A stretch of DNA of 64,000 nucleotides from Pseudomonas sp. 31-12 (GCF_003151075.1 NZ_CP029482.1:6161001-6225000), one strand, 5' to 3'; numbered from the stretch's first letter, positions 27,323 through 37,527 are shown. The notes: generated by a model from the letters alone, not told the origin. Numbers and translations: made by a program.

Positions 27323-28324
27323 TCAGGCAGTCGCCTTGTCGTCCTTCTTAAGACTTGCAGGCGGCCAGTTGTCGAGGCGCATGCCGAGGGACAGACCGCG
27401 GGAGGCCAGAACGTCCTTGATTTCAGTCAAGGATTTCTTGCCAAGGTTCGGAGTCTTCAACAGCTCTACTTCGGTACGCTGAATCAGGTCACCGATGTAG
27501 TAGATGTTTTCCGCCTTAAGGCAGTTAGCCGAACGTACAGTCAGTTCCAGATCGTCAACCGGGCGAAGCAGGATCGGATCGATCTCGTCTTCCTGCTCAA
27601 CAACCACTGGCTCACTGTCACCTTTGAGGTCGACGAACGCAGCCAACTGCTGTTGCAGAATGGTTGCAGCGCGGCGAATAGCCTCTTCAGGATCCAGGGT
27701 ACCGTTGGTTTCCAGATCAATAACCAGCTTGTCCAGGTTAGTACGCTGCTCGACACGGGCGTTTTCCACCACGTATGCGATACGGCGAACCGGGCTGAAC
27801 GAAGAGTCAAGCTGCAAGCGACCGATGCTGCGGCTTTCGTCTTCATCGCTCTGACGCGAGTCTGCCGGTTCATAACCACGACCACGAGCTACGGTGAGCT
27901 TCATGTTCAGGGCGCCGTTAGACGCCAGGTTAGCGATTACGTGATCGGGGTTAACGATCTCGACATCATGATCCAGCTGAATATCGGCAGCGGTAACCAC
28001 CCCCGAACCCTTCTTCGACAAGGTCAGCGTAACTTCGTCACGACCGTGCAGCTTGATAGCCAGACCTTTAAGGTTCAACAGGATTTCAATTACGTCTTCC
28101 TGTACGCCTTCGATGGCGCTGTACTCATGGAGCACACCGTCAATCTCGGCCTCGACTACTGCACAGCCGGGCATTGAGGACAACAGGATGCGTCGCAGCG
28201 CGTTGCCCAGGGTGTGGCCGAAACCACGCTCGAGAGGCTCGAGAGTGATCTTGGCGCGGGTTGGACTGACAACCTGCACATCAATATGGCGGGGTGTCAG
28301 GAACTCATTTACCGAAATCTGCAT
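27323..28324 (-). CDS. rpoA: RNA polymerase alpha subunit
   Basis: A 333-residue subunit. The N-terminal domain (about residues 1-235) dimerises and is the assembly platform for beta and beta-prime; a linker leads to the C-terminal domain (about 248-322), which binds UP elements and activators. The DNA-contacting arginine is in TVRSANC (Arg264 here, Arg265 in E. coli), and the helix-hairpin-helix [14 protein letters not shown] is intact. Its place between rpsD and rplQ is universal in gamma-proteobacteria, so polymerase and ribosome supply are made from one mRNA. Confidence 0.99.
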   Translation of the reverse strand: MQISVNEFLTPRHIDVQVVSPTRAKITLEPLERGFGHTLGNALRRILLSSMPGCAVVEAEIDGVLHEYSAIEGVQEDVIEILLNLKGLAIKLHGRDEVTLTLSKKGSGVVTAADIQLDHDVEIVNPDHVIANLASNGALNMKLTVARGRGYEPADSRQSDEDESRSIGRLQLDSSFSPVRRIAYVVENARVEQRTNLDKLVIDLETNGTLDPEEAIRRAATILQQQLAAFVDLKGDSEPVVVEQEDEIDPILLRPVDDLELTVRSANCLKAENIYYIGDLIQRTEVELLKTPNLGKKSLTEIKDVLASRGLSLGMRLDNWPPASLKKDDKATA

Positions 28325-28346
28325 GGATGCACCTATTTTCTAGCCC

Positions 28347-28967
28347 TTACTTGGAGTAGAGCTCGACAATCAGGCTTTCGTTGATGTCGGCGGACAGATC
28401 ACTGCGAGCAGGAACGTTCTTGAAAACGCCCGACTTCTTCTCAGTGTCTACTTCTACCCATTCTACGCGGCCACGTTGGGCACACAGATCGAGAGCTTGG
28501 ACAATGCGAAGTTGGTTCTTTGCTTTCTCGCGAATCGCGACCACGTCACCAGCACGAACCTGGTAGGACGGTACGTTTACGGTCTGACCGTTAACGCTGA
28601 CGGATTTGTGCGATACCAGCTGACGGGATTCGGCACGAGTAGAGCCAAAACCCATACGGTATACAACGTTGTCCAGACGGCATTCGAGCAGTTGCAGCAG
28701 GTTTTCACCGGTTGCACCTTTCTTGCCAGCAGCTTCTTTGTAGTAGCCGCTGAATTGACGCTCGAGAACGCCGTAGATACGACGGACCTTCTGCTTTTCA
28801 CGCAGTTGGGTGCCGTAATCGGACTGGCGACCGCGGCGTTGGCCGTGGATACCAGGTGCTGCTTCGATGTTGCACTTCGATTCGATCGCGCGCACGCCGC
28901 TCTTCAGAAAGAGATCGGTGCCTTCGCGACGAGCGAGTTTGCATTTTGGACCAATGTAACGAGCCAT
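28347..28967 (-). CDS. rpsD: 30S ribosomal protein S4
   Basis: A 206-residue primary 16S-binding protein that starts assembly of the 30S body and helps decoding accuracy. It has the conserved [19 protein letters not shown] opening and an S4 RNA-binding domain (about residues 95-160). In E. coli S4 represses translation of this operon by binding the rpsM leader; the leader at 29763-29820 is a candidate for the same control. It lies between rpsK and rpoA. Confidence 0.98.
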   Translation of the reverse strand: MARYIGPKCKLARREGTDLFLKSGVRAIESKCNIEAAPGIHGQRRGRQSDYGTQLREKQKVRRIYGVLERQFSGYYKEAAGKKGATGENLLQLLECRLDNVVYRMGFGSTRAESRQLVSHKSVSVNGQTVNVPSYQVRAGDVVAIREKAKNQLRIVQALDLCAQRGRVEWVEVDTEKKSGVFKNVPARSDLSADINESLIVELYSK

Positions 28968-28985
28968 TCTTTACAATCTCCTGGA

Positions 28986-29375
28986 TTACACGCGGCGCTT
29001 CTTCGGCGGACGGCACCCGTTGTGCGGGATTGGCGTCACGTCGGTGATGCTGGCGATCTTGTAGCCACAGCCGTTCAAAGCGCGGACTGCAGATTCACGA
29101 CCTGGGCCTGGACCTTTGACGTTAACGTCGAGGTTTTTCAGACCGTATTCCAGCGCAGCTTGACCAGCACGTTCAGCAGCTACTTGAGCAGCAAACGGGG
29201 TGGACTTGCGGGAACCGCGGAAACCCGAACCACCGGAGGTAGCCCAGGAAAGAGCGTTGCCTTGACGGTCGGTGATGGTCACGATTGTGTTGTTAAAAGA
29301 AGCATGGATGTGGGCAATGCCATCAACCACTGTCTTTTTAACTTTTTTACGAGGACGAGCAGCAGGTTTAGCCAT
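28986..29375 (-). CDS. rpsK: 30S ribosomal protein S11
   Basis: A 129-residue platform protein that contacts the 3' region of 16S RNA and lines the mRNA exit path with S7 and S18. The basic N-terminus ([15 protein letters not shown]) and the conserved [16 protein letters not shown] core identify it. It follows rpsM after 30 bases and precedes rpsD by 18 bases in the alpha operon. Confidence 0.98.
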   Translation of the reverse strand: MAKPAARPRKKVKKTVVDGIAHIHASFNNTIVTITDRQGNALSWATSGGSGFRGSRKSTPFAAQVAAERAGQAALEYGLKNLDVNVKGPGPGRESAVRALNGCGYKIASITDVTPIPHNGCRPPKKRRV

Positions 29376-29405
29376 GATTAATTTCCTGTCGATTCGCTGG
29401 GGCGA

Positions 29406-29762
29406 TTACTTGCGGATCGGCTTACGCGGACCTTTACGGGTACGCGCGTTAGTCTTGGTACGCTGACCGCGTACTGGAAGACCACGACGATGACGCAGAC
29501 CGCGATAGCAACCGAGGTCCATCAAACGCTTGATTTTCATGTTGATTTCGCGACGCAGGTCACCTTCAGTGGTGAACTTCGCCACTTCGCCACGCAGCTG
29601 TTCAATCTGCTCGTCGCTCAGATCCTTGATCTTTGCGGCTGGGTTTACCCCAGTCACTGCACAGATCTTCTGCGCAGTAGTGCGACCAACACCATAGATG
29701 TAGGTCAGCGAGATAACAGTATGCTTGTTATCTGGAATGTTAACGCCTGCAATACGGGCCAT
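29406..29762 (-). CDS. rpsM: 30S ribosomal protein S13
   Basis: A 118-residue head protein that contacts P-site tRNA through its basic tail and the 50S protein L5 in bridge B1. The start [13 protein letters not shown] and the tail [15 protein letters not shown] are typical. It is the first gene of the alpha operon, with its own promoter at 29822-29850 and an untranslated leader of roughly 50 bases, the place where S4 binds in E. coli. Confidence 0.98.
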   Translation of the reverse strand: MARIAGVNIPDNKHTVISLTYIYGVGRTTAQKICAVTGVNPAAKIKDLSDEQIEQLRGEVAKFTTEGDLRREINMKIKRLMDLGCYRGLRHRRGLPVRGQRTKTNARTRKGPRKPIRK

Positions 29763-29821
29763 TCAGTGGGACTCCAATTGACAGCTACCTACGCCCCGGA
29801 AGCCAAGAAATAGGGCGCGAG

Positions 29822-29850
29822 ATAATATCGCTGTAATAACAAATAATCAA
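29822..29850 (-). promoter_or_regulatory. Sigma-70 promoter of the alpha operon (rpsM)
   Basis: On the minus strand TTGATT (29845-29850) and TATTAT (29822-29827) are exactly 17 bases apart. The bases after the -10 (CTCGCGCCC) are GC-rich, as in promoters shut down by ppGpp and DksA. It lies directly behind the hairpin at 29851-29875. Confidence 0.75.
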
Positions 29851-29875
29851 CCCGGTAGCGCACTAGCTACCGGGC
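29851..29875 (-). terminator. Hairpin between rpmJ and rpsM (end of the spc unit)
   Basis: CCCGGTAGC and GCTACCGGG pair perfectly (9 base pairs) with a loop of 7. On the minus strand it is followed by TTGATTATTTG rather than a pure T tract, so it may be a leaky terminator or an RNA-stabilising stem separating the spc from the alpha operon. Confidence 0.6.
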
Positions 29876-29892
29876 TTGAAGCACAATCACAG

Positions 29893-30009
29893 TCAGCCTT
29901 GGCGCTGTTTGTGACGCGGTTCCGCGCTGCAAATTACTCGAACAACACCTTCGCGGCGAATAATCTTGCAGTTACGGCACAGCTTTTTCACCGATGCACG
30001 AACTTTCAT
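29893..30009 (-). CDS. rpmJ: 50S ribosomal protein L36 (zinc-ribbon form)
   Basis: A 38-residue protein starting [15 protein letters not shown]. The zinc ligands Cys11, Cys14, Cys27 and His33 are all present, so this is the zinc-dependent (C+) form; pseudomonads may carry a zinc-free copy elsewhere, not seen here. It follows secY by 27 bases and precedes a hairpin and the alpha-operon promoter. Confidence 0.97.
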
Positions 30010-30036
30010 CACCAACTCCTCGAACCTTATGGGTAC

Positions 30037-31365
30037 TCAGCGCAACATGCCGCTGCCGTAACCCTTCAGGTTGGCTTTCTTCATCAGGGATTCGTACTGG
30101 TGCGAAACGAGGTGCGATTGTACTTGGGACATGAAGTCCATCACAACCACGACGACGATCAGCAACGAGGTCCCGCCAAGGTAGAACGGAACGTTTGCTG
30201 CAACCACCAGGAACTGGGGCAACAGGCATACGGCCGTCATATATAGAGCACCGAACAGGGTCAAACGAGTCAGAACGCCATCAATGTAGCGCGCAGACTG
30301 CTCACCTGGACGGATGCCCGGAATAAAGGCACCGGACTTCTTCAGGTTTTCCGCTACGTCTTTCGGATTGAACATCAACGCCGTATAGAAGAAGCAGAAG
30401 AAAATAATCCCTGCACTAAACAGCAGAATATTCAACGGCTGACCAGGAGCGATCGACTGCGAGATATCCTGCAGCCAGCCCATACCTTCAGACTGACCAA
30501 ACCAGGTACCCAACGAAGCCGGGAACAGCAAAATGCTGCTCGCGAAAATGGCCGGAATAACACCGGCCATGTTCACCTTCAACGGCAAGTGGCTAGTCTG
30601 CGCAGCAAAGACCTTACGGCCCTGCTGACGCTTGGCGTAATGAACAGCAATACGACGCTGACCACGCTCAATGAACACCACGAAACCGATAATCGCTACT
30701 GCCAGCAAACCGATGGCAACCAGGGCAAAAATGTTGATATCACCCTGACGCGCAGACTCGAAAGACTGCCCGATCGCTCTCGGAAGACCGGCGACGATAC
30801 CTGCGAAAATCAACATCGAGATACCGTTGCCAACACCACGCTCAGTAATCTGCTCACCCAGCCACATCATGAACATCGCACCAGCCACAAACGTGGATAC
30901 CGCGACGAAATGGAAGCCAAAGTCACCAGTGAACGCAACGCCCTGCCCTGCCAGACCAATGGACATGCCAATTGCCTGAACGAGAGCGAGGACGACAGTG
31001 CCGTAGCGGGTGTACTGAGCAATCTTGCGACGCCCAGCTTCACCTTCCTTCTTCAACTGTTCCAGCTGCGGGCTGACGGCTGTCATCAGTTGCATGATGA
31101 TCGATGCCGAGATGTACGGCATGATCCCCAGTGCAAAGATGCTCATCCGCTCCAGCGCACCGCCGGAAAACATGTTGAACAAGCTAAGAATGGTCCCCTC
31201 ATTCTGTCGAAACAGGTCCGCGAGTCGGTCCGGGTTGATACCTGGAACCGGGATGTGTGCGCCTATTCGGTAGACGATAATCGCCAGGAACAGAAAACGC
31301 AGACGAGCCCAGAGTTCAGACATACCGCCTTTGCCGAGCGCAGAGAGAGCACCTTGCTTAGCCAT
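30037..31365 (-). CDS. secY: Protein translocase subunit SecY
   Basis: A 442-residue inner-membrane channel protein with ten spans that forms the SecYEG pore for export and membrane insertion. Conserved elements include [13 protein letters not shown] in the first periplasmic/plug region, [10 protein letters not shown] and the cytosolic loop [12 protein letters not shown]. It begins directly after rplO (TAA followed by ATG) and precedes rpmJ, the usual spc-operon order; secE lies in the same window at 56782. Confidence 0.99.
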   Translation of the reverse strand: MAKQGALSALGKGGMSELWARLRFLFLAIIVYRIGAHIPVPGINPDRLADLFRQNEGTILSLFNMFSGGALERMSIFALGIMPYISASIIMQLMTAVSPQLEQLKKEGEAGRRKIAQYTRYGTVVLALVQAIGMSIGLAGQGVAFTGDFGFHFVAVSTFVAGAMFMMWLGEQITERGVGNGISMLIFAGIVAGLPRAIGQSFESARQGDINIFALVAIGLLAVAIIGFVVFIERGQRRIAVHYAKRQQGRKVFAAQTSHLPLKVNMAGVIPAIFASSILLFPASLGTWFGQSEGMGWLQDISQSIAPGQPLNILLFSAGIIFFCFFYTALMFNPKDVAENLKKSGAFIPGIRPGEQSARYIDGVLTRLTLFGALYMTAVCLLPQFLVVAANVPFYLGGTSLLIVVVVVMDFMSQVQSHLVSHQYESLMKKANLKGYGSGMLR

Positions 31366-31803
31366 TTATTCCTCGAACTTGCCGCCAGCTGCTTCGATAG
31401 CCGCACGCGCACCTTTGGTGGCGCCGATTCCCTTTCCGATGGTAACAGCGCGAGTAACTTCGCCGGACAGCATGATTTTCACACGCTGTACGTTGACGTT
31501 GATCACGTTGGCATCTTTCAGAGACTGCACAGTGACGATGTCGCCTTCCACTTTAGCCAGCTCGGACAAACGCACTTCTGCGCGATCCATGGCTTTCAGG
31601 GAAACGAAACCGAACTTCGGCAGGCGACGATGCAGCGGCTGTTGACCGCCTTCAAAGCCTGGAGCAATGGTGCCACCGGAGCGGGAGGACTGACCTTTGT
31701 GGCCACGGCCACCGGTCTTGCCCAAACCACTACCGATACCACGGCCCGGACGATGCTTTTCGCGACGGGAACCCGGCGCTGGACTCAGATCATTGAGTTT
31801 CAT
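31366..31803 (-). CDS. rplO: 50S ribosomal protein L15
   Basis: A 145-residue late-assembly protein in the centre of the 50S subunit. The glycine- and arginine-rich N-terminus ([27 protein letters not shown], residues 13-36) threads into 23S RNA. It is joined without a gap to secY and follows rpmD by three bases, so all are translationally linked. Confidence 0.98.
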   Translation of the reverse strand: MKLNDLSPAPGSRREKHRPGRGIGSGLGKTGGRGHKGQSSRSGGTIAPGFEGGQQPLHRRLPKFGFVSLKAMDRAEVRLSELAKVEGDIVTVQSLKDANVINVNVQRVKIMLSGEVTRAVTIGKGIGATKGARAAIEAAGGKFEE

Positions 31804-31806
31804 CGA

Positions 31807-31983
31807 TTAACCCTCGACACGCAGCATGTAGTAAGCCTTGTTGATCATCCCGCGATTCTCGGGAGTATCAAGTACTTCTACAGTGTGACCGATGCGACGC
31901 AGACCCAGACCCTTAACGCACAGTTTGTGGTTAGGGATGCGGCCGGTCATGCTTTTGATCAGCGTAACTTTAACGGTAGCCAT
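31807..31983 (-). CDS. rpmD: 50S ribosomal protein L30
   Basis: A 58-residue protein beginning [19 protein letters not shown] and ending YYMLRVEG, which is the complete bacterial L30. It sits between rpsE (2 bases away) and rplO (3 bases away), the standard order. Confidence 0.97.
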   Translation of the reverse strand: MATVKVTLIKSMTGRIPNHKLCVKGLGLRRIGHTVEVLDTPENRGMINKAYYMLRVEG

Positions 31984-31985
31984 GA

Positions 31986-32486
31986 TCAGAAGATCTCCTT
32001 GACGCTTTTGCCACGCTTGGCGGCAATGGATTCAGGAGACTGCATAGCTTTCAAACCTTTGAAAGTGGCGTGAACCACGTTTACCGGGTTAGTCGAGCCG
32101 TAGCACTTGGCCAGAACGTTCTGAACGCCAGCAACTTCGAGGACAGCACGCATAGCGCCGCCAGCGATGATACCGGTACCTTCAGATGCAGGCTGCATGT
32201 ACACCTTCGAAGCGCCGTGACCGGACTTCATTGCGTACTGCAGAGTGGTGCCGTTCAGATCAACTTGGATCATGTTGCGGCGAGCAGCTTCCATTGCCTT
32301 CTGGATCGCAGCAGGCACTTCACGTGACTTGCCACGGCCGAAGCCAACACGCCCTTTACCATCACCAACCACGGTCAACGCGGTGAAAGTGAAGATACGG
32401 CCGCCTTTTACGGTTTTGGCTACGCGGTTAACTTGAACCAGCTTCTCAATGTAGCCTTCGTCGCGCTTTTGGTCGTTATTTGACAT
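31986..32486 (-). CDS. rpsE: 30S ribosomal protein S5
   Basis: A 166-residue protein with an N-terminal double-stranded RNA-binding-like domain (about residues 10-75, motif [15 protein letters not shown]) and a C-terminal ribosomal fold. It sits at the mRNA entrance with S3 and S4 and affects decoding fidelity and spectinomycin response. It is three bases after rplR and two before rpmD. Confidence 0.98.
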   Translation of the reverse strand: MSNNDQKRDEGYIEKLVQVNRVAKTVKGGRIFTFTALTVVGDGKGRVGFGRGKSREVPAAIQKAMEAARRNMIQVDLNGTTLQYAMKSGHGASKVYMQPASEGTGIIAGGAMRAVLEVAGVQNVLAKCYGSTNPVNVVHATFKGLKAMQSPESIAAKRGKSVKEIF

Positions 32487-32489
32487 AAC

Positions 32490-32840
32490 TTAGAACTCCA
32501 GCCCAGCTTCACGAGCAGCATCAGCCAGCGCCTTGACGCGGCCGTGGTACTTGAAGCCAGAGCGGTCGAAAGCCACCTGCGAGACGCCAGCGGCTTTAGC
32601 ACGCGTAGCGACCAGCTGGCCAACCTTAGTGGCCGCGTCGATGTTGCCAGTGGCGCCATCACGCAGTTCTTTATCCAAAGTCGAGGCAGATGCCAGGACT
32701 TTGTTGCCGTCGGCCGAAATGACCTGGGCGTAGATGTGCTGCGACGAGCGGAACACGCAGAGACGCACGACTTCGAGTTCGTGCATTTTCAGGCGTGCTT
32801 TGCGAGCGCGACGCAGTCGAGTAACTTTTTTGTCGGTCAT
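32490..32840 (-). CDS. rplR: 50S ribosomal protein L18
   Basis: A 116-residue protein that carries 5S rRNA into the central protuberance together with L5 and L25. The basic N-terminus ([20 protein letters not shown]) and the ending [12 protein letters not shown] are characteristic. It lies 10 bases after rplF in the spc operon. Confidence 0.98.
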   Translation of the reverse strand: MTDKKVTRLRRARKARLKMHELEVVRLCVFRSSQHIYAQVISADGNKVLASASTLDKELRDGATGNIDAATKVGQLVATRAKAAGVSQVAFDRSGFKYHGRVKALADAAREAGLEF

Positions 32841-32850
32841 TTGCTATGCC

Positions 32851-33384
32851 CTACTTCTTCTTGGCTTCTTTACGACGGACGACTTCGTCCGCGTAGCGCA
32901 CACCTTTGCCTTTGTACGGCTCTGGTGGACGGAAGTCGCGGATCTCGGCGGCCACTTGACCTACCAGCTGCTTATCGATGCCCTTGATCAGGATATCGGT
33001 CTGGCTAGGAGTCTCAGCGGTGATGCCTTCCGGCAGTTCATAATCCACTGGGTGCGAGAAGCCAAGAGCCAGGTTCAGCACTGTGCCTTTTGCTTGCGCT
33101 TTGTAACCAACACCGACCAGCTGGAGCTTGCGCTCGAAGCCTTGGCTTACGCCTTGGACCATGTTGTTTACCAACGCACGAGTGGTACCAGCCATTGCGC
33201 GAGTTTGTTGATCGCCATTGCGAGCAGCGAAACGCAGCTCACCAGCTTCTTCAACGATCTCAACGGACGAATGGATGTTCAGTTCGAGAGTGCCCTTGGC
33301 ACCCTTCACCGAAAGCTGTTGGCCTGCGAATTTTACTTCGACACCGGCTGGCAGCTTAACGGGGTTCTTAGCGACGCGTGACAT
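32851..33384 (-). CDS. rplF: 50S ribosomal protein L6
   Basis: A 177-residue protein of two similar alpha/beta domains, located near the sarcin-ricin loop and the factor-binding site. The C-terminal signature [18 protein letters not shown] is intact. It follows rpsH by 12 bases. Confidence 0.98.
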   Translation of the reverse strand: MSRVAKNPVKLPAGVEVKFAGQQLSVKGAKGTLELNIHSSVEIVEEAGELRFAARNGDQQTRAMAGTTRALVNNMVQGVSQGFERKLQLVGVGYKAQAKGTVLNLALGFSHPVDYELPEGITAETPSQTDILIKGIDKQLVGQVAAEIRDFRPPEPYKGKGVRYADEVVRRKEAKKK

Positions 33385-33396
33385 GCTTATCCCCCC

Positions 33397-33789
33397 TTAG
33401 AACACAGTGCAAAGAACTTCGCCGCCGACACCGGCAGCGCGCGCAGCACGATCCGTCATCACACCTTTGTTGGTGGAGACGATAGACACACCGAGACCGC
33501 CACGAACTTTTGGCAGATCATCGACGGACTTGTACTGACGCAGGCCTGGACGGCTAACGCGCTTGACTTCCTCGATGACCGGACGGCCTTCGAAGTACTT
33601 CAGCTCGATGGACAGCAGTGGTTTGATTTCGCTGCTGATCTGATAACCCGCAATGTAACCTTCGTCCTTCAGGACTTTGGCAACAGCTACCTTCAAAGTA
33701 GAAGATGGCATGCTTACGACGGACTTTTCAGCCATCTGGGCATTACGGATTCGAGTTAGCATGTCCGCTAACGGGTCCTGCATACTCAT
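33397..33789 (-). CDS. rpsH: 30S ribosomal protein S8
   Basis: A 130-residue primary 16S-binding protein (helix 21) and, in E. coli, the translational repressor of the spc operon. Start [17 protein letters not shown] and the C-terminal [23 protein letters not shown] are typical. Unusually it is separated from rpsN by 209 bases that hold a promoter and two hairpins, so S8 and the genes behind it can be expressed apart from the S10 transcript. Confidence 0.98.
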   Translation of the reverse strand: MSMQDPLADMLTRIRNAQMAEKSVVSMPSSTLKVAVAKVLKDEGYIAGYQISSEIKPLLSIELKYFEGRPVIEEVKRVSRPGLRQYKSVDDLPKVRGGLGVSIVSTNKGVMTDRAARAAGVGGEVLCTVF

Positions 33790-33809
33790 GGGCTAGACGC
33801 TCCTAATAC

Positions 33810-33831
33810 AAAAAAATTAGCCTTGCGGCTA
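33810..33831 (-). terminator. Attenuator-like hairpin just upstream of rpsH
   Basis: On the minus strand TAGCC-GCAA-GGCTA (a 5-base stem with a GCAA tetraloop) is followed by ATTTTTTT. It lies in the rpsH leader about 20 bases before the start codon, inside the transcript made from the promoter at 33888-33916. It looks like a weak intrinsic terminator. Confidence 0.55.
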
Positions 33832-33887
33832 CTACTTGTCGCCGAGGACATCCATGCGAAAAAAGCACGGGCTCAGGCGAGCCGGGT

Positions 33888-33916
33888 ATTCTAGACACAC
33901 CCCACAAATGAATCAA
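33888..33916 (-). promoter_or_regulatory. Internal sigma-70 promoter in the spc operon, before rpsH
   Basis: On the minus strand TTGATT (33911-33916) and TAGAAT (33888-33893) are 17 bases apart, followed by a GC-rich ACCCGGCTCGCC. In E. coli the spc promoter lies before rplN, so this position is different. The -35 is part of the arm of the hairpin at 33910-33937. Confidence 0.72.
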
Positions 33917-33937
33917 GCCCCAAAAGGGGCTTGATTC
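33910..33937 (-). terminator. Strong hairpin between rpsN and rpsH
   Basis: GAATCAAGCCCC and GGGGCTTGATTC pair perfectly (12 base pairs) around AAAA/TTTT. On the minus strand it is followed by ATTTGTGG, so the T tract is poor. It probably marks the 3' end or a processing point of the S10-rpsN transcript. Confidence 0.6.
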
Positions 33938-33998
33938 AAGTTCAAGGTCACCGGCGGTCAGGATCTTGCGATTCCGACCGTCGAGACTTTGACAGTGC

Positions 33999-34304
33999 TT
34001 ACCAGCTGGCTTTAACCAGACCAGGTACGTCACCACGCATTGCAGCTTCACGCAGTTTGTTACGGCCGAGGCCGAACTTGCGGTAAACGCCGTGTGGACG
34101 ACCGGTCAGGCGGCAGCGGTTACGCATGCGCGAGGCGCTTGCGTCACGTGGCTGCTTCTGCAGAGCTACTGTAGCTTCCCAACGCGCTTCTGGACTTGCG
34201 TTCAGATCAACGATGATAGCTTTCAGTGCTGCACGCTTTTTGGCGTACTTGGCAACCGTGAGCTGACGCTTCAGCTCGCGGTTTTTCATGCTCATCTTGG
34301 CCAT
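33999..34304 (-). CDS. rpsN: 30S ribosomal protein S14 (zinc-free form)
   Basis: A 101-residue head protein near the A and P sites. It lacks the CxxC...CxxC zinc ribbon, so it is the long zinc-independent form, like E. coli S14. The start at 34304 gives [11 protein letters not shown]; a longer open frame from 34370 would run into rplE. It follows rplE by 13 bases and is the last gene before the long gap to rpsH. Confidence 0.97.
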   Translation of the reverse strand: MAKMSMKNRELKRQLTVAKYAKKRAALKAIIVDLNASPEARWEATVALQKQPRDASASRMRNRCRLTGRPHGVYRKFGLGRNKLREAAMRGDVPGLVKASW

Positions 34305-34317
34305 TTTCCTACTCCAA

Positions 34318-34857
34318 TCAGTTGCGGAACGGGAATTTGAAAGCACGCAGCAGAGCGCGACCTTCATCATCGTTCTTGGCAGTGGTGGTCAGGGTAATGT
34401 CCAGACCGCGGAGAGCATCGATCTTGTCGTAGTCGATTTCCGGGAAAATGATCTGCTCTTTAACGCCCATGCTGTAGTTACCACGACCATCGAAGGACTT
34501 GGCATTCAGGCCGCGGAAGTCGCGAACCCGAGGCAGGGAGATCGACAGCAGACGATCCAGGAATTCGTACATACGCTCACGGCGCAGAGTCACTTTGACG
34601 CCGATCGGCCAACCTTCACGGACTTTAAAGCCAGCGATGGATTTCCGAGCGTAAGTCACAACGACTTTCTGACCGGTGATCTTTTCCAGGTCAGCAACAG
34701 CGTGCTCGATGACTTTTTTGTCACCGACCGCTTCGCCCAGACCCATGTTCAGGGTGATTTTGGTAACGCGTGGAACTTCCATCACGTTCGAAAGCTTAAG
34801 TTCTTCCTTAAGCTTCGGTGCGATTTCCTTCCAGTAAATCTCTTTTAGTCGTGCCAT
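34318..34857 (-). CDS. rplE: 50S ribosomal protein L5
   Basis: A 179-residue protein that binds 5S rRNA and contacts P-site tRNA and S13 across the subunit bridge. The core [20 protein letters not shown] and the ending [10 protein letters not shown] are the family marks. It lies 20 bases after rplX. Confidence 0.98.
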   Translation of the reverse strand: MARLKEIYWKEIAPKLKEELKLSNVMEVPRVTKITLNMGLGEAVGDKKVIEHAVADLEKITGQKVVVTYARKSIAGFKVREGWPIGVKVTLRRERMYEFLDRLLSISLPRVRDFRGLNAKSFDGRGNYSMGVKEQIIFPEIDYDKIDALRGLDITLTTTAKNDDEGRALLRAFKFPFRN

Positions 34858-34877
34858 GGTCTTCTACCTAGCAGTGT

Positions 34878-35192
34878 TCAAGCATCAACCGCTTTTTGGG
34901 TCGACTTGAAGACACGAATTTTCTTGCCGTCTTCTACTTTGAAACCAACGCGGTCAGCCTTGTTGGTTTCGCCGTTGAAAATGGCGACGTTAGAAGCGTC
35001 CAGTGGAGCTTCTTTTTCGACGATACCGCCTTGTACGCCCGACATCGGGTTAGGCTTGGTATGACGCTTAACCAGGTTCAGACCACCAATAACCAGACGG
35101 TTATTAGCGAGAACCTTAAGCACCTTACCGCGCTTACCTTTGTCTTTGCCGGCGATCACGATGATCTCGTCGTCACGACGAATCTTTTGCAT
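34878..35192 (-). CDS. rplX: 50S ribosomal protein L24
   Basis: A 104-residue KOW-fold protein that starts 50S assembly by binding the 5' end of 23S RNA and later lines the tunnel exit. The KOW motif is [16 protein letters not shown] (residues about 11-26). It is 11 bases after rplN. Confidence 0.98.
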   Translation of the reverse strand: MQKIRRDDEIIVIAGKDKGKRGKVLKVLANNRLVIGGLNLVKRHTKPNPMSGVQGGIVEKEAPLDASNVAIFNGETNKADRVGFKVEDGKKIRVFKSTQKAVDA

Positions 35193-35203
35193 GTCGGATC
35201 TCC

Positions 35204-35572
35204 TTACAGCACTTCTGGGGCGAGCGAGACGATCTTCATGAACTTCTCAGTACGAAGTTCACGGGTCACTGGCCCAAAGATACGGGTGCCGATCGGCTCT
35301 TGCTTGTTGTTCAGAAGAACAGCAGCGTTGCCATCAAAGCGGATAATGGAGCCATCAGCACGACGTACGCCGTGACGAGTGCGGACTACAACAGCAGTCA
35401 TCACTTGGCCTTTTTTCACTTTACCGCGAGGAATTGCTTCCTTCACGGTAACTTTGATGATGTCACCGATACCAGCGTAACGACGATGGGAGCCACCCAG
35501 CACCTTGATGCACATAACACGGCGAGCGCCGCTGTTATCGGCCACATCGAGCATGGATTGAGTCTGAATCAT
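35204..35572 (-). CDS. rplN: 50S ribosomal protein L14
   Basis: A 122-residue beta-barrel protein on the subunit interface; RsfS binds it to silence ribosomes in starvation. [20 protein letters not shown] is the family opening. Only 23 bases separate it from rpsQ, too few for the separate spc promoter found at this point in E. coli. Confidence 0.98.
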   Translation of the reverse strand: MIQTQSMLDVADNSGARRVMCIKVLGGSHRRYAGIGDIIKVTVKEAIPRGKVKKGQVMTAVVVRTRHGVRRADGSIIRFDGNAAVLLNNKQEPIGTRIFGPVTRELRTEKFMKIVSLAPEVL

Positions 35573-35595
35573 ATAATTTCTCCGACCCCTAGTCC

Positions 35596-35862
35596 TTAGA
35601 CTTCCACAGCGCGTTCGAGAACATCAACCAGCGCCCAAGACTTGGTCTTGGCCAAAGGACGAGTTTCACGAATAGTGACTTTGTCGCCGATGTGGCACTG
35701 ATTGGTTTCGTCGTGCGCGTGCAGCTTAGTCGAACGCTTAACGTATTTACCGTAGATCGGGTGCTTAACGCGACGCTCGATCAGAACGGTGATGGTTTTG
35801 TCCATCTTGTCGCTGACAACACGGCCAGTCAGCGTACGGACAGTTTTTTCGGCTTCAGCCAT
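35596..35862 (-). CDS. rpsQ: 30S ribosomal protein S17
   Basis: An 88-residue OB-fold protein and primary binder of the 16S 5' domain. The conserved [21 protein letters not shown] segment (residues 12-32) identifies it. It starts two bases after the rpmC stop. Confidence 0.98.
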   Translation of the reverse strand: MAEAEKTVRTLTGRVVSDKMDKTITVLIERRVKHPIYGKYVKRSTKLHAHDETNQCHIGDKVTIRETRPLAKTKSWALVDVLERAVEV

Positions 35863-35864
35863 GA

Positions 35865-36056
35865 TTACTTACCTGCCTGCTGGTTGAGCACAGTCTTCAC
35901 GCGAGCGATGTCACGCTTAACTTGCGAGAGCAGATGAGACTGCCCCAACTGGCCAGTTGCTTTCTGCATACGCAGATTGAACTGGTCGCGCAGCAAGCCG
36001 AGCAGTTGCTCGTTCAGCTGCTGTGCGGATTTTTCACGAAGTTCATTCGCTTTCAT
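35865..36056 (-). CDS. rpmC: 50S ribosomal protein L29
   Basis: A 63-residue two-helix hairpin protein beside the tunnel exit, next to L23, where signal-recognition particle and trigger factor dock. The ATG at 36056 shares its A with the rplP stop (TGATG), so the two are translationally coupled. A GTG codon just upstream in frame is less likely to be used. Confidence 0.97.
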
Positions 36057-36469
36057 CACATCACCGTCCGTTTAACAAAGGCGGTGGCGAGCGGCAGCTT
36101 TGCAGCAGCCAGGGCAAAAGCCTCACGCGCCAGCTCTTCAGAAACACCCTCGATTTCATACAGGACTTTGCCTGGCTGAATCTGGGCAACCCAGTACTCC
36201 ACACTACCCTTACCTTTACCCATCCGAACTTCGAGTGGCTTTTTGGAAATAGGCTTGTCCGGGAATACACGGATCCAGATCTTGCCGCCACGTTTAACGT
36301 GACGGGTCAGAGCACGACGCGCTGACTCGATCTGACGAGCGGTGAGACGACCACGAGCTACAGACTTCAGCGCGAACTCGCCGAAGCTGACTTTGCTACC
36401 GCGCTGAGCCAGACCACGGTTGTGGCCTGTCATCTGCTTGCGGAACTTCGTACGCTTTGGTTGCAACAT
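36056..36469 (-). CDS. rplP: 50S ribosomal protein L16
   Basis: A 137-residue protein near the A-site tRNA elbow and 5S rRNA. The start [20 protein letters not shown] and the segment [19 protein letters not shown] are characteristic; the latter contains the arginine hydroxylated by RoxA-type oxygenases in E. coli. The stop overlaps the rpmC start. Confidence 0.98.
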
Positions 36470-36481
36470 TTGGCGTACCCC

Positions 36482-37168
36482 TTACTTAGCAGCTTTTTTA
36501 CGAGGCGCTGGTGCTTGTGGTTTCAGTTCTTCTTGGCGACCACCAATTACTTCGCCTTTGAAGATCCAAACCTTTACACCGATCACACCGTAAGTGGTGT
36601 GAGCTTCGTAGTTGGCATAGTCGATGTCGGCACGCAGGGTGTGCAGTGGCACACGACCTTCGCGATACCATTCAGTACGTGCGATTTCAGCACCGCCGAG
36701 ACGACCACTCACTTGGATTTTGATGCCTTTGGCACCAATGCGCATGGCGTTCTGTACAGCGCGCTTCATAGCGCGACGGAACATTACGCGACGCTCCAGC
36801 TGCTGAGCTACGCTCTGCGCAACCAACATACCGTCGAGTTCCGGCTTGCGGATTTCTTCGATATTGATGTGCACAGGCACACCCATTTGTTTGGTCAGGT
36901 CCTGACGCAGTTTCTCAACATCTTCACCTTTCTTCCCGATAACGATACCTGGACGAGCGGTGTGGATGGTGATACGTGCAGTTTGAGCCGGACGATGGAT
37001 ATCGATACGGCTTACGGACGCGCTTTTTAGTTTGTCTTGGAGATACTCACGCACCTTCAGATCAGCGAACAAATAGTCCGCATAAGTCCGACCGTCTGCG
37101 TACCAGACGGAGGTGTGTTCCTTGACGATTCCCAGGCGAATGCCAATGGGATGTACTTTCTGACCCAT
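36482..37168 (-). CDS. rpsC: 30S ribosomal protein S3
   Basis: A 228-residue protein with a KH domain (about residues 38-106, motif [16 protein letters not shown]) and a C-terminal domain; with S4 and S5 it forms the mRNA entry pore and helicase. The start at 37168 gives [13 protein letters not shown]; a longer frame would overlap rplV. A Lys/Ala/Pro-rich tail ends the protein. Confidence 0.98.
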
Positions 37169-37181
37169 CTCTTCGACTCCG

Positions 37182-37514
37182 TTACTTGTCAGCAACCTTG
37201 ACAGTGATATGGCAAGACCGCTTGACGATGCGATCAGCACGGCCTTTGGCACGTGGCATGATTCGCTTCAGCGAACGCCCTTCGTTGACGAATACGGTGC
37301 TGACTTTGAGGTCATCAACGTCTGCGCCTTCGTTATGCTCGGCGTTGGCTACGGCCGACTCCAGCACTTTCTTCATGATCTCGGCGGCTTTCTTACTGCT
37401 GAAAGCCAACAGGTTGAGCGCTTCGCCCACCTTCTTCCCGCGGATCTGGTCGGCGACCAAGCGGGCTTTCTGGGCGGAGATTCGAGCGCCCGACAACTTA
37501 GCGGCTACTTCCAT
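37182..37514 (-). CDS. rplV: 50S ribosomal protein L22
   Basis: A 110-residue protein whose long beta-hairpin ([18 protein letters not shown], residues about 83-100) reaches into the exit tunnel at the macrolide region; no deletion or insertion is seen in the loop. It follows rpsS by 13 bases. Confidence 0.98.
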
Positions 37515-37527
37515 CGTTCCTTACCCC

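Noticed and set aside
35573..35595. E. coli-like spc promoter before rplN
   Set aside because: The gap is only 23 bases and holds no promoter; the internal promoter appears to be before rpsH instead.
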